Of a stretch of DNA of 64,000 nt, positions 16,823 to 25,629 are shown one piece after another. Numbering within the stretch: the stretch's first letter is position 1; each line of letters begins with the position of its first letter. Made by a program: the position numbers and the translations under genes. Source of the stretch: Rhizobium sp. CIAT894 (lineage in GTDB: Bacteria; Pseudomonadota; Alphaproteobacteria; Rhizobiales; Rhizobiaceae); NCBI RefSeq assembly GCF_000172795.2, contig NZ_CP020948.1, forward strand, positions 124,001-188,000, written 5' to 3'. The notes under the pieces were generated by a model that did no database searches, was not told the DNA's origin, and was given only the letters and a program-made list of their open reading frames with translations.

Positions 16823-17880
16823 CGACGATCGACAACGACACTCTTTCCGAGGCAAGCACGCGGGCAAAGACGCTGCCTGAAGCCGAGAGCGGCCGCCTCG
16901 CCGCTCTTGGGGCCTTGTTGCGGGCGGGCGCTGTGTTCATTCTGCTTGCGGCTCTCGTCGTCGGCTTCACCATCGCCGAGCCCGCCTTCATCAATATCGC
17001 CAATCTGATGAGCATCCTGCAGGCGGTGTCCGTCGTCGCCATCCTCGGGGCCGGCGTCACCGTCACGCTTGCTGTCGGCGGCTTCGACCTGTCGATCGGC
17101 GCGGTCGCCGCATCAAGCGTCATGGCGGCAAGCTACGCGATGATCGTCTGGCAGTTCGACGTCTACACGACGGTGCCGCTGGTGCTCGGTTTTGGCGCCC
17201 TGATCGGCCTCGTCAACGCCTTCCTGATCGTGTGCTTGAGGGTGCCCGATCTTTTGGCGACGCTGGCGATGATGTTCCTGCTTTCCGGCCTGCAGCTGAT
17301 CCCGACGGCCGGCCGGTCGATTTCAGCAGGCCTCACCTTGCCCGACGGCACGAAGGCGACCGGGGCCTATGACCCGGCCTTCCTGCTGATCGGCCGCTAC
17401 AGCATCCTCGGCACCCTTCCCGTTTCCGTGGTGCTGATGGCGGCGGTTGCCGTTGCGCTCTTCGTGCTCACCGAACGCACCCGCATCGGCCGGCTGCTGT
17501 TTGCGACCGGCGGCAACGAGGTCGCCACCCGGCTCGCAGGGGCCTCGACCGTCAGGCTGAAGACCCTCGCCTATGTGCTGTCGGGCACGCTGGCCTCGCT
17601 CGGCGGCATCGTCATTGCCGCCCGCGTCGGGCGCGGCGACATCTCCTCCGGCGGCTCGCTGCTGATGGATTCGGTCGCCGCCGCGCTGATCGGCTTTGCC
17701 GTTCTCAATCTGCGCCGTCCGAACGTGCTCGGCACCATCGCCGGCGCCGTCTTCGTCGGCGTGCTTCTGAACGGCCTCACCATGCTGAACGCTCCCTACT
17801 ACACCCAGGATTTCGTCAAGGGCGCCGTGCTCGTCGGCGCCTTGGCGCTGACCTACGGCCTCGGCCGCAGCAATCCTTAA
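16819..17880 (+). CDS. sugar-type ABC transporter permease (RbsC-like)
   Basis: 353-aa multispanning membrane protein of the BPD_transp_2 family. Typical elements: GVTVTLAVGGFDLSIGAVAA, the GRLLFATGGNEVATRLAGAS cytoplasmic loop, and GSLLMDSVAAALIGFAVLNL. A longer than usual cytoplasmic N-terminus of about 35 residues precedes the first helix. Forms a homodimeric channel with the fused ATPase before it. Followed after 18 nt by the LLM monooxygenase, evidently the same operon. Confidence 0.9.
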   Translation: MTTIDNDTLSEASTRAKTLPEAESGRLAALGALLRAGAVFILLAALVVGFTIAEPAFINIANLMSILQAVSVVAILGAGVTVTLAVGGFDLSIGAVAASSVMAASYAMIVWQFDVYTTVPLVLGFGALIGLVNAFLIVCLRVPDLLATLAMMFLLSGLQLIPTAGRSISAGLTLPDGTKATGAYDPAFLLIGRYSILGTLPVSVVLMAAVAVALFVLTERTRIGRLLFATGGNEVATRLAGASTVRLKTLAYVLSGTLASLGGIVIAARVGRGDISSGGSLLMDSVAAALIGFAVLNLRRPNVLGTIAGAVFVGVLLNGLTMLNAPYYTQDFVKGAVLVGALALTYGLGRSNP

Positions 17881-17898
17881 ATTCCAAGGAAGAAAGAC

Positions 17899-19296
17899 AT
17901 GACCCGCCAAATCAGGCTGAACGCCTTCGACATGAATTGCGTCGGACACCAGTCGCCGGGGCTCTGGCGCCATCCGCGCGACAAGTCCTGGACCTACAAG
18001 GATCTCGACTACTGGGTGCATCTGGCAAAGACGCTGGAGCGAGGCAAGTTCGACGGGCTGTTCATCGCCGACGTGCTCGGCGTCTACGATGTGCTGAACG
18101 GCAATGTCGATGCGGCCCTTCGCCATTCGGCGCAGGTGCCGGTCAACGATCCGCTGCAGCTCATTCCGACCATGGCCTATGCGACCGAGCATCTCGGTTT
18201 CGGCCTGACGGCATCGCTCTCCTTCGAGCATCCCTATACTTTCGCCCGCCGTATCTCGACGCTCGACCACCTGACCAAGGGGCGCGTCGGCTGGAATATC
18301 GTCACCTCCTATCTCAACAGCGGTGCGCTGAACATCGGCCAGCCGGCGCAGACGAAGCATGATGATCGCTACGATCTCGCCGAGGAATATCTGGAGGTCT
18401 GCTACAAGCTCTGGGAGGGCAGCTGGGAGGATGGCGCCGTCGTTCGCGACCGGGAAGCCGGCATCTTCACTCACCCCGACAAGGTTCATCCGATCGGTCA
18501 TTCCGGCAGACATTTCAACGTGCCCGGCATCCATTTGAGCGAACCTTCGCCGCAACGCACGCCGGTGCTCTACCAGGCCGGCGCCTCCAGCCGCGGCAAG
18601 GATTTCGCCGGCGCCCATGCCGAATGCATCTTCGTCGCCTCGCCGTCGAAAGCCGTGTTGAAACGCTACGTCGCCAATGTCCGCGAGGCGGCCGAGCGCG
18701 CCGGCCGCAACCCGCGGGAAATCCTCGCCTTCAACCTGCAGACCGTCGTTCTTGGCGAGACGGATGCGGAGGCGCAGCGGAAATTCAACGAATACCGCAA
18801 ATACGCCTCCTTCGAGGGTGCACTGACGCTGATCTCCGGCTGGACCGGTATCGATTTCGGCCAGTTCGGGCCGGACGAGGTGCTGCGCCACCGCCATACC
18901 AATGCGGTGCAATCGGCCGTCGAGACCTTCACCACCATCGACCCGACCAAGGAATGGACGGTGCGCGAAATGGCCGACTGGGTCGGCGTCGGCGGGTTCG
19001 GTCCGGTTTTCGTCGGCTCGCCGCAGACCGTCGCCGATCTGATGCAGGAATGGGTCGAAGACACCGATGTCGACGGCTTCAACCTTGCCTATGCCGTGAC
19101 GCCCGAGAGTTTCGAGGATGCGGTCGACCTGCTGGTGCCGGAATTGCAGAAACGCGGCGTCTACAAGCAAGAATATGCGAAGGGAACGCTACGGGAAAAG
19201 CTTGGGGGCGCCGGACCGCGTCTCGTCGCGCCGCATCCGGGCGCGGCCTATCGCGATCTCTTCAAAGAGCCCACCCGTTTTGCGGCCAATGGTTGA
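17899..19296 (+). CDS. LLM class flavin-dependent monooxygenase (NtaA/SnaA/DszA family)
   Basis: 465 aa, paralogue of the enzyme at 9.6 kb. Landmarks: MTRQIRLNAFDMNCVGHQ, WRHPRDKSWTYKDLDYWVHL, LFIADVLGVYDV, HPYTFARRISTLDHLTKGRVGWNIVTSY, and VYQAGASSRGKDFAGAHAE written here in parts (YQAGASS, AGAHAE). ATG at 17899 has AAGGAAGAA upstream. Last gene of the ATPase-permease-monooxygenase transcript, so the imported compound is probably its substrate, oxidised with reduced FMN from a reductase encoded elsewhere. Confidence 0.9.
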   Translation: MTRQIRLNAFDMNCVGHQSPGLWRHPRDKSWTYKDLDYWVHLAKTLERGKFDGLFIADVLGVYDVLNGNVDAALRHSAQVPVNDPLQLIPTMAYATEHLGFGLTASLSFEHPYTFARRISTLDHLTKGRVGWNIVTSYLNSGALNIGQPAQTKHDDRYDLAEEYLEVCYKLWEGSWEDGAVVRDREAGIFTHPDKVHPIGHSGRHFNVPGIHLSEPSPQRTPVLYQAGASSRGKDFAGAHAECIFVASPSKAVLKRYVANVREAAERAGRNPREILAFNLQTVVLGETDAEAQRKFNEYRKYASFEGALTLISGWTGIDFGQFGPDEVLRHRHTNAVQSAVETFTTIDPTKEWTVREMADWVGVGGFGPVFVGSPQTVADLMQEWVEDTDVDGFNLAYAVTPESFEDAVDLLVPELQKRGVYKQEYAKGTLREKLGGAGPRLVAPHPGAAYRDLFKEPTRFAANG

Positions 19297-19341
19297 GCGA
19301 ATAATGGCTGGGTGACAAAAAATGTCTCGCGATGTCCGAGG

Positions 19342-19361
19342 TTTAGAGTCTAACCTCTATG
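19342..19361. promoter_or_regulatory. promoter motif with inverted repeat
   Basis: TTTAGAGTCTAACCTCTATG contains the perfect 11-bp palindrome TTAGA-G-TCTAA (19343-19353), flanked by GAGG/CCTC. It lies about 60 bp before the oligopeptide-type binding-protein gene, in the 123-bp gap after the monooxygenase, and resembles the element at 15173-15191. Confidence 0.45.
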
Positions 19362-19419
19362 ACAATCGGCATTTCGCCCTGAATATGGGCGCTCGGAATT
19401 CGATCGATCAGGAGGGGTC

Positions 19420-21030
19420 ATGACCGTACCATCTATCTCGCGGCGCACACTGATGAAGGGCACCGCCCTGCTCCTCGCTTCGACGGCGCTCGCTCGGCAA
19501 GCTCTTGCTCAGGATGTGCCAAAGGGTGGTCGACTGGTCGTCGCGGCCGATTCCGAGCCGAAGAATCTCAATCCCGCCATTGTCGCCTCGAACGGTGTTT
19601 TCTTCATCGCCAGCAAGGTGATCGAACCGTTGGCCGAAGCCTCGTTCGACGGCAAGGACGGGCTTGCGCCGCGTCTTGCCACGTCCTGGGAGGGGGCGCC
19701 CGACGGCCTCTCCGTCACCTTCAAGCTGCGTGACGGCGTCACCTGGCATGACGGCAAGCCGTTCACCTCGGTCGATGTCGCCTTTTCCGCCCTCAATATC
19801 TGGAAGCCGCTACAAAATCTCGGCCGCCTGGTCTTCGCCAATCTGGAGGCCGTCGATACGCCCGACGACTACACCGCCATCTTCCGCTTCTCCAAGCCGA
19901 CGCCGTTCCAGCTCATCCGCAATGCCCTGCCCGTCGTCACCAGCGTCGTCGCCAAGCACGTCTTCGACGGCAGCGATATTGCCACCAATCCTGGTAACAA
20001 CAAGCTCGTCGGCACCGGCCCCTTCACCTTCGCCGAATACAAGCCCGGCGAATATTACCGGTTGGCGCGCAATGAGAACTACTGGGACAAGGATCAGCCG
20101 AAGCTCGACGAGATCGTCTTCCGCGTGCTGCCCGACCGCGCGTCGGCGGGTGCGGCGCTCGAAGCCGACGAAATCCAGCTTGCCGCCTTCTCGGCGGTGC
20201 CGCTGGCCGATCTCGACCGCATCTCCAAGGTCGAGGGCATCAAGGTGATCTCCAAGGGTTATGAGGCCTTGACCTACCAGCTCGTCGTCGAGATCAATCA
20301 CCGCCGCAAGGAACTTGCCGACCTCAGGGTCCGCCAGGCGATTGCGCAGGCGATCGACAAGAAATTCGTGGTAGACACGATATTCCTCGGTTATGCCGCC
20401 GCCGCCACAGGCCCGGTGCCGAAGAATGCGCCGGAGTTCTATACCTCAGATGTCGCGACCTATGATTTCGACCCTGCCGCCGCCAACGATATTCTCGACA
20501 AGGCAGGGTACAAGCAAGGCGCGGACGGCAACCGCTTCAAGCTGAAGCTGCGCCCCGCGCCCTATTTCAACGAGACCCGGCAGTTCGGCGACTATCTTCG
20601 CCAGGCGCTCGCCGTGATCGGCATCGATGCGGAGATCGTCAATGCCGATGCGGCCGCGCACCAGAAGGCGGTCTACACAGATCACGATTTCGACCTTGCC
20701 GTCGGTCCGCCGGTCTTCCGCGGCGATCCGGCAATCTCCACCACCATTCTCGTTCAATCCGGCACGCCTGCTGGGGTGCCCTTCTCCAACCAGGGCGGCT
20801 ACGTCAATCCGGAGCTCGACAAGATCATCAAACAGGCCTCCGAGACCGTCGATACGGCGGCCCGCACCGATCTCTACCGCAAGTTCCAGCAGCTCGTCGT
20901 GGCCGATCTGCCGCTGATCAACGTCGCGGAGTGGGGCTTCATCACCGTCGCCCGTGACACCGTGCTCAACGTCTCGAACAATCCGCGCTGGGCCGTCTCG
21001 AACTGGGGCGATACCGCTTTGCAATCGTGA
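19420..21030 (+). CDS. peptide/nickel-type ABC transporter substrate-binding protein
   Basis: Periplasmic receptor of family 5, 536 aa. The N-terminus SRRTLMKGTALLLASTALARQALAQ is cut here into SRRTLMKG plus a hydrophobic stretch ending in ALAQD; the twin arginines indicate possible Tat export. Family blocks: LNPAIVASNG, LATSWEGAPDGLSVTFKLR, DGVTWHDGKPFTSVDVAFS and NNKLVGTGPFTFAEY. First gene of a five-gene DppABCDF-style operon. In this context of flavin monooxygenases it may bind a non-peptide ligand such as a sulfur compound or glutathione. Confidence 0.9.
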   Translation: MTVPSISRRTLMKGTALLLASTALARQALAQDVPKGGRLVVAADSEPKNLNPAIVASNGVFFIASKVIEPLAEASFDGKDGLAPRLATSWEGAPDGLSVTFKLRDGVTWHDGKPFTSVDVAFSALNIWKPLQNLGRLVFANLEAVDTPDDYTAIFRFSKPTPFQLIRNALPVVTSVVAKHVFDGSDIATNPGNNKLVGTGPFTFAEYKPGEYYRLARNENYWDKDQPKLDEIVFRVLPDRASAGAALEADEIQLAAFSAVPLADLDRISKVEGIKVISKGYEALTYQLVVEINHRRKELADLRVRQAIAQAIDKKFVVDTIFLGYAAAATGPVPKNAPEFYTSDVATYDFDPAAANDILDKAGYKQGADGNRFKLKLRPAPYFNETRQFGDYLRQALAVIGIDAEIVNADAAAHQKAVYTDHDFDLAVGPPVFRGDPAISTTILVQSGTPAGVPFSNQGGYVNPELDKIIKQASETVDTAARTDLYRKFQQLVVADLPLINVAEWGFITVARDTVLNVSNNPRWAVSNWGDTALQS

Positions 21031-21070
21031 TAGGATCGGCGGCAATTCTCTTCCGGAGGCTCTGTCCGGC

Positions 21071-22060
21071 GTGAAACGTGCAATCTTCCTCCTGCGGCGC
21101 AGGGCGATCAGCGCCATTCCGGTGCTGCTGATCGTGGTGATCTTCACCTTTTTCCTGCTCGAATCCGCCTCAGGCGACGCCGTCGATGCCTATCTCGGCT
21201 CGATCGGTGGTGGCGATGCGGCACTGAGACAGTCGCTGCGTGAGAGCTATGGCCTCGACCAGTCGATGCTTGCCCGCCTCTGGCTCTATCTCTCCTCACT
21301 GGCCCGGTTCGATCTCGGCTGGTCGGTCGCCTTCAACAGGCCAGTCGGCGAACTCATCGCCGAACGCCTGCCCAACACGCTGCTGCTGATGGGCAGTGCT
21401 ACCGCACTTTCCTTCGGCCTCGGCTCGGCGCTCGGCATCCTCGCCGGCGCTCGGCCGGGCAGCGCACGGGACCGGCTATTGTCGATCGGCTCGCTTGTTG
21501 TTTATGCCATACCGAGCTTCTGGCTTGGCCTCGTGCTCAGCATCGCCTTTTCGGTGAGGCTGCGCTGGTTTCCGATCGCCGGCATCGAGACGATCGCGTC
21601 CGGCAGGACGGGCCTCGCTCGGGCGCTCGACATATCGGCTCATCTGGTTCTGCCGGTCGGCGCACTCGCTTTGATCTATCTCGCTCTGTTCCTGCGGGTG
21701 ATGCGCACCGGCATGGTCGAGGCCTGGAAATTGGATTTCGTGCTCTTCGCCCGCGCCAAAGGACTGTCGCGCAGCCGCATCGTGCTGCGCCACGTGGCGC
21801 GCAACGCGCTGTTGCCGCTCGTCACCATGCTCGGGCTGCAATCGGCCGCCATGCTCGGCGGCAGCGTGGTGATCGAGAGCGTCTTTGCGATCCCGGGTTT
21901 CGGGCGGCTGGCGCAGGAGGCGGTCAACGGCCGCGATGCGCCGCTGTTGATGGGCATTATCGTCACCAGCGCCGTCCTCGTCATTTCGGTCAATTTCCTC
22001 GTCGATCTCGTCTATGCCTCGCTCGACCCGCGCATCGGCGCGTCGGAGGGCGGCGCATGA
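21071..22060 (+). CDS. ABC transporter permease (DppB/OppB type)
   Basis: 329 aa. GTG start at 21071 (VKRAIFLLRRR) is set by GGAGG at 21055-21059; that ribosome site lies partly inside a small CCGGA/TCCGG stem (21053-21069). First helix AISAIPVLLIVVIFTFFLLE, then a periplasmic loop and five helices. Cytoplasmic loop FARAKGLSRSRIVLRHVARNA and C-terminal YASLDPRIG are typical of DppB. Overlaps the next permease by 4 nt. Confidence 0.88.
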   Translation: MKRAIFLLRRRAISAIPVLLIVVIFTFFLLESASGDAVDAYLGSIGGGDAALRQSLRESYGLDQSMLARLWLYLSSLARFDLGWSVAFNRPVGELIAERLPNTLLLMGSATALSFGLGSALGILAGARPGSARDRLLSIGSLVVYAIPSFWLGLVLSIAFSVRLRWFPIAGIETIASGRTGLARALDISAHLVLPVGALALIYLALFLRVMRTGMVEAWKLDFVLFARAKGLSRSRIVLRHVARNALLPLVTMLGLQSAAMLGGSVVIESVFAIPGFGRLAQEAVNGRDAPLLMGIIVTSAVLVISVNFLVDLVYASLDPRIGASEGGA

Positions 22061-22890
22061 GCCGTTTCCGGCGCCTCCTCAGCACGCCGGAAGGCGTGGC
22101 CGGGCTTGCGATCCTTGTGGTTCTGCTTCTCGCCGGGCTCTTCGCTCCCATCATCTCGCCGGGCGATCCGCTGAGGATTGCCGGCCGGGCACTGCTTCCG
22201 CCGTTCACCGATCCGGCTTTTCCGCTCGGTACGGATCGCTTGGGCCGCGACGTGCTCGCCGGCCTCGTTTACGGCGCGCGCACCTCGCTTGCCGTCGGCC
22301 TCGCTGCGGCGTTTTCGGCGATGATCCTCGGGCTCTGCGTCGGCATGGCGGCCGGTTTTGCCGGCGGGATCGTCGACGAGGCGCTGATGCGGGTGGTCGA
22401 CGCCTTCCAGATCATGCCGGGCTTCCTGCTGGCGCTCGCCTTCGTCAGCACCATCGGCATCTCGACGCCTGTGATCGTCCTTGCCATCGCGCTCGGCGCC
22501 TGGGCCGATCCGGCGCGGCTGACACGAGCGCAGGTGCTGGCGATCCGCGAGCAGGATTATGTCGCCTCCGCAAGGGTGATCGGCATGCATCCTGCCGAGA
22601 TCGCCTTCCGGGAAATCCTGCCGAATGCGTTGCCGCCCGTGTTGGCGCTGTCTGCCACCATCGTCGCCGGCGCGATCCTCACCGAGGCGGCACTTTCCTT
22701 TCTTGGCCTCGGCAATCCGAATATCGCCACCTGGGGTTCGATGATCGCCGAGGGACGCAGCGTCTTGCGATCGGCCGCCTATCTCTCCGTCATCCCGGGT
22801 GCCGCACTTGCCGCGACGGTGCTCGGTGTCCATCTGTTCAGCGAGGGTCTCGGCAAGGCGCTTGGCGATGACGGCGGGAGGCCGGCATGA
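22057..22890 (+). CDS. ABC transporter permease (DppC/OppC type)
   Basis: 277 aa with the DppC pattern: N-terminal helix LAILVVLLLAGLFAPIISPGDP, FPLGTDRLGRDVLAGLVYG, loop ARVIGMHPAEIAFREILPN and the ALSFLGLGNPNIATWGSM block. ATG overlaps the previous stop (ATGA) and its own stop overlaps the following ATPase start, so all subunits are made together. Confidence 0.9.
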   Translation: MSRFRRLLSTPEGVAGLAILVVLLLAGLFAPIISPGDPLRIAGRALLPPFTDPAFPLGTDRLGRDVLAGLVYGARTSLAVGLAAAFSAMILGLCVGMAAGFAGGIVDEALMRVVDAFQIMPGFLLALAFVSTIGISTPVIVLAIALGAWADPARLTRAQVLAIREQDYVASARVIGMHPAEIAFREILPNALPPVLALSATIVAGAILTEAALSFLGLGNPNIATWGSMIAEGRSVLRSAAYLSVIPGAALAATVLGVHLFSEGLGKALGDDGGRPA

Positions 22891-23678
22891 GCGGCATTTT
22901 CTGCAGCCTCCGGCAGCTTTCGGTCACCTATGCGCGCGGCAACGCTGTCGCGGCGCTCGACCGTGTCGATTTCGATATCAAGGTCGGTGAAAGGCTGGCG
23001 ATCGTCGGCGAAAGCGGCTCCGGCAAGAGCACGCTCGCCCGTGCGCTCGCCGGTCTGCTCCCTGATGGAGCGAAAGTCGGCGGCGAGATGCTCTGGCCCG
23101 CACTCGGCCATCCGCCCCGCCCGGGCCACGATTTCGGCTTCGTCTTCCAGGACCCCGGCACGAGCCTCAATCCGGTGCTGACGATCGGCGAGCAGATCGC
23201 CGAGGGCGCCAGGCACCATCTCGGCCTCGGCTGGAAACGGGCCTCCATCAGGGCCGAGGAATTGCTCGAACGGGTGCGGATGCCGCAGCCCGGCAGGGTG
23301 ATGCGGGCCTTTCCGCACCAGCTTTCCGGCGGCCAGCGCCAGCGCGTGGCGATCGCGGCGGCAATTGCTGCAAGGCCGGCGCTGCTGATCGCCGACGAGG
23401 CGACCAGCGCACTTGACGTCGTGGTTCAGGCCGAGATCGTGCGCCTGCTCGATGGATTGGTGCGCGAGAAGGGCATGACGCTGCTTTTCATCACCCACGA
23501 CATCGCGCTTGCCTCCGGCTTCGTCGACCGGATCGCCGTCTTCCGCGATGGGCGCCTCGTCGAGGCAGGCCCCGTCCGTTCGGTGCTTTCGGCGCCGAAA
23601 AGCGACTATACTGCGGCCCTCGTCGCCAGCCATCGCGACCTCGCCACGCCACCGCTGATCGCCGAGGCGTCCCCATGA
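22887..23678 (+). CDS. ABC transporter ATP-binding protein (DppD type)
   Basis: 263 aa. Walker A GESGSGKST at 41-49, Q-loop FVFQDPGTSLNPV, signature LSGGQRQR, Walker B LLIADEATSALD, switch His ITHDIAL. It is shorter than usual DppD (about 325 aa): the C-terminal oligopeptide-binding/iron-sulfur tail is missing. Overlaps both neighbours by 4 nt. Confidence 0.9.
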   Translation: MSGIFCSLRQLSVTYARGNAVAALDRVDFDIKVGERLAIVGESGSGKSTLARALAGLLPDGAKVGGEMLWPALGHPPRPGHDFGFVFQDPGTSLNPVLTIGEQIAEGARHHLGLGWKRASIRAEELLERVRMPQPGRVMRAFPHQLSGGQRQRVAIAAAIAARPALLIADEATSALDVVVQAEIVRLLDGLVREKGMTLLFITHDIALASGFVDRIAVFRDGRLVEAGPVRSVLSAPKSDYTAALVASHRDLATPPLIAEASP

Positions 23679-24454
23679 GCCTGCTGCTTTCCATCGAAAA
23701 GATTGCGAAAGGCTTTTCGTCGACGGCCCGTCGGATCACGGCTCTCGACGATGTTTCGCTGACGATCGCAGCCGGGGAAACGCTCGGCCTCGTCGGTGCC
23801 TCGGGCAGCGGAAAATCGACGCTGTCACGTATCCTGCTGCGGCTTCTTTCCTGTGACGCCGGGTCGATCCGCTTTGAGGGAGAGGAGTGGCTGACGATGA
23901 AGGGGGCCGCCCTGCGCCGCAAACGGGCGCGCATGCAAATGGTGTTTCAGGATCCGCTGGCTGCCTTCAACCCGCTGGCGACGGTTGGTTCGGCGCTCGA
24001 TGATCCCTTGCGCATCCACGGGGTCGTGCCGAAAGACCGGCGTGCCGGCGAGATCGCCATGCTTCTCGAACGGGTTGGCCTGACCGCCGATCATGCCGCC
24101 CGGCCGGTCCGCGCGCTCTCCGGCGGCCAGCGCCAGCGTGTGGCGATTGCCCGGGCGATTGCCACACGGCCGTCGCTGCTGGTGCTCGATGAGGCGGTCT
24201 CGGCGCTCGACGTCACCGTGCGCGGCAGGATCCTCGAACTTCTGGTCGATCTGCAGAAGCAACAGGGCATTGCCTGCCTGTTCATTTCGCATGATCTTGC
24301 CGTGGTCCGCGCCGTCTCCCATCGCATCGCCGTCATGGATGGTGGGCGGATCGTGGAGACGGGCCCGGCAACCGCAGTCGTTGCCGCGCCGCAATCGGCG
24401 GCCGCCCGCGCCCTTGTTGCAGCCGTTCCGCGTCTCGTGATCGATCCCCCCTGA
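23675..24454 (+). CDS. ABC transporter ATP-binding protein (DppF type)
   Basis: 259 aa. Walker A GASGSGKST at 41-49, Q-loop MVFQDPLAAFNPL, signature LSGGQRQR, Walker B LLVLDEAVSALD (Glu-Ala instead of the usual Glu-Pro), switch His ISHDLAV. Also lacks the long C-terminal extension of typical DppF. Works as heterodimer with the preceding ATPase. The aminotransferase gene follows within 12 nt. Confidence 0.9.
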   Translation: MSLLLSIEKIAKGFSSTARRITALDDVSLTIAAGETLGLVGASGSGKSTLSRILLRLLSCDAGSIRFEGEEWLTMKGAALRRKRARMQMVFQDPLAAFNPLATVGSALDDPLRIHGVVPKDRRAGEIAMLLERVGLTADHAARPVRALSGGQRQRVAIARAIATRPSLLVLDEAVSALDVTVRGRILELLVDLQKQQGIACLFISHDLAVVRAVSHRIAVMDGGRIVETGPATAVVAAPQSAAARALVAAVPRLVIDPP

Positions 24455-24465
24455 AGGAGATGTCC

Positions 24466-25560
24466 ATGTTCGACCCCGCTTGGAATCCCTTGCACGGCGT
24501 CCCCTCCTATCCGGCGGAACGCTACGGCGCCCTCGCCGACAGGATCGGCGGCATCTTGCAGAGCCGCAGCGATATATTGCTGGTGCAGGCCGAGGCGGTG
24601 GTGGCGCTGGAAGCTGCTGCGGTCAGCCTTGCGCGCCCCGGCCTCTCTGCCCTCAACATCGTCACCAGCCCCTATGGCGGCTGGTTCGGGCAATGGTTGC
24701 GGCGGGGCGGCGCGACGGTTCGGGACATTGTCGCCGAACCGGGACTGCCGATCGAAATCGAGGCCGTCGCCAGGGCGCTCGACGCCAGGCCCGAGATCGA
24801 TGTGCTGGCTGTGGTTCACGCGGAATCGGCGAGCGGTATCCTCAACCCGCTGCCCGAGATATTGGCGCTTGCCCGTGCCCACGGCATCGTCACCGTCGTC
24901 GATGCGGTCGCCTCCGTCGGCGGCCATCGCCTCGATGTCGGTCATCTCGGCATCGACATCGCGGTGATCGGCCCGCAGAAGGCGCTTGGCGGTCCGGCCG
25001 GTCTGTCCGCGCTTTCGGTCAGCCGCCGCGCCTGGAATATGATCCTGAGCGACGGCGCGCCGCGTGATTCGATCCTGTCATTGGCGGATCTGCAGGCGTG
25101 GCTTGACGGCGGCAGGCGGGCTCTGCCGGGAACGCCGGCGCCCTTGGAATTCTTCGCGCTGGAGGCCGCACTCGACCGCATCGAAGCCGAAGGCCTGGAG
25201 AATATCGTCGCCCGCCACGCGCAGGCGGCATCGGCGACACGGGCGGGGCTGACCGCGCTCGGCGTCGGCGCCTGGGTGCCGGCAGCAAGGGCGTCGAACC
25301 TGGTGACGGCGGTGCCGGTGCCGGAGGGCTTGGCGCCGGCGGCGCTGATTGCAGCCGCCGGACGGTTGGGCGTTGAGCTGACCGAAGGTGTCGGGACTGC
25401 GCCGGCTCGTCTGGTGCGGCTGAACCACACGGGTCAGCGCGCCTCGTTCCAGACGGTTCTCTCGAATGTCGTGGCCTATGGCGCGGCCCTCAGGCAGACC
25501 GGTCATGCCTGCGATATCGCCGCCGCCGCGGAGGCAATATCCGCGGTCTACAGCCGCTGA
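24466..25560 (+). CDS. pyridoxal-phosphate aminotransferase, class V
   Basis: 364 aa, alanine-glyoxylate/serine-pyruvate aminotransferase-like. The PLP lysine is seen in VIGPQKALGGPAGL, the cofactor Asp in VTVVDAVASVGG, and the C-terminal domain has GVGTAPARLVRLNHTG. ATG at 24466 is 6 nt after AAGGAG; an in-frame ATG at 24460 overlaps that ribosome site. Last gene of the Dpp-type operon, so it probably transaminates a product of the imported compound. The true amino donor and acceptor are unknown. Confidence 0.85.
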   Translation: MFDPAWNPLHGVPSYPAERYGALADRIGGILQSRSDILLVQAEAVVALEAAAVSLARPGLSALNIVTSPYGGWFGQWLRRGGATVRDIVAEPGLPIEIEAVARALDARPEIDVLAVVHAESASGILNPLPEILALARAHGIVTVVDAVASVGGHRLDVGHLGIDIAVIGPQKALGGPAGLSALSVSRRAWNMILSDGAPRDSILSLADLQAWLDGGRRALPGTPAPLEFFALEAALDRIEAEGLENIVARHAQAASATRAGLTALGVGAWVPAARASNLVTAVPVPEGLAPAALIAAAGRLGVELTEGVGTAPARLVRLNHTGQRASFQTVLSNVVAYGAALRQTGHACDIAAAAEAISAVYSR

Positions 25561-25629
25561 ACCGTATCCGCCTCTTGATAAATCCGGCGCGTCGAGGCAG
25601 GAGAGTGGCATCACGGAGACTTGGTACAG

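Noticed and set aside
17323..19170. 615-codon open frame on the minus strand
   Set aside because: Shadow of the LLM monooxygenase and permease C-terminus; no recognisable domain, and the plus-strand genes have clear families.
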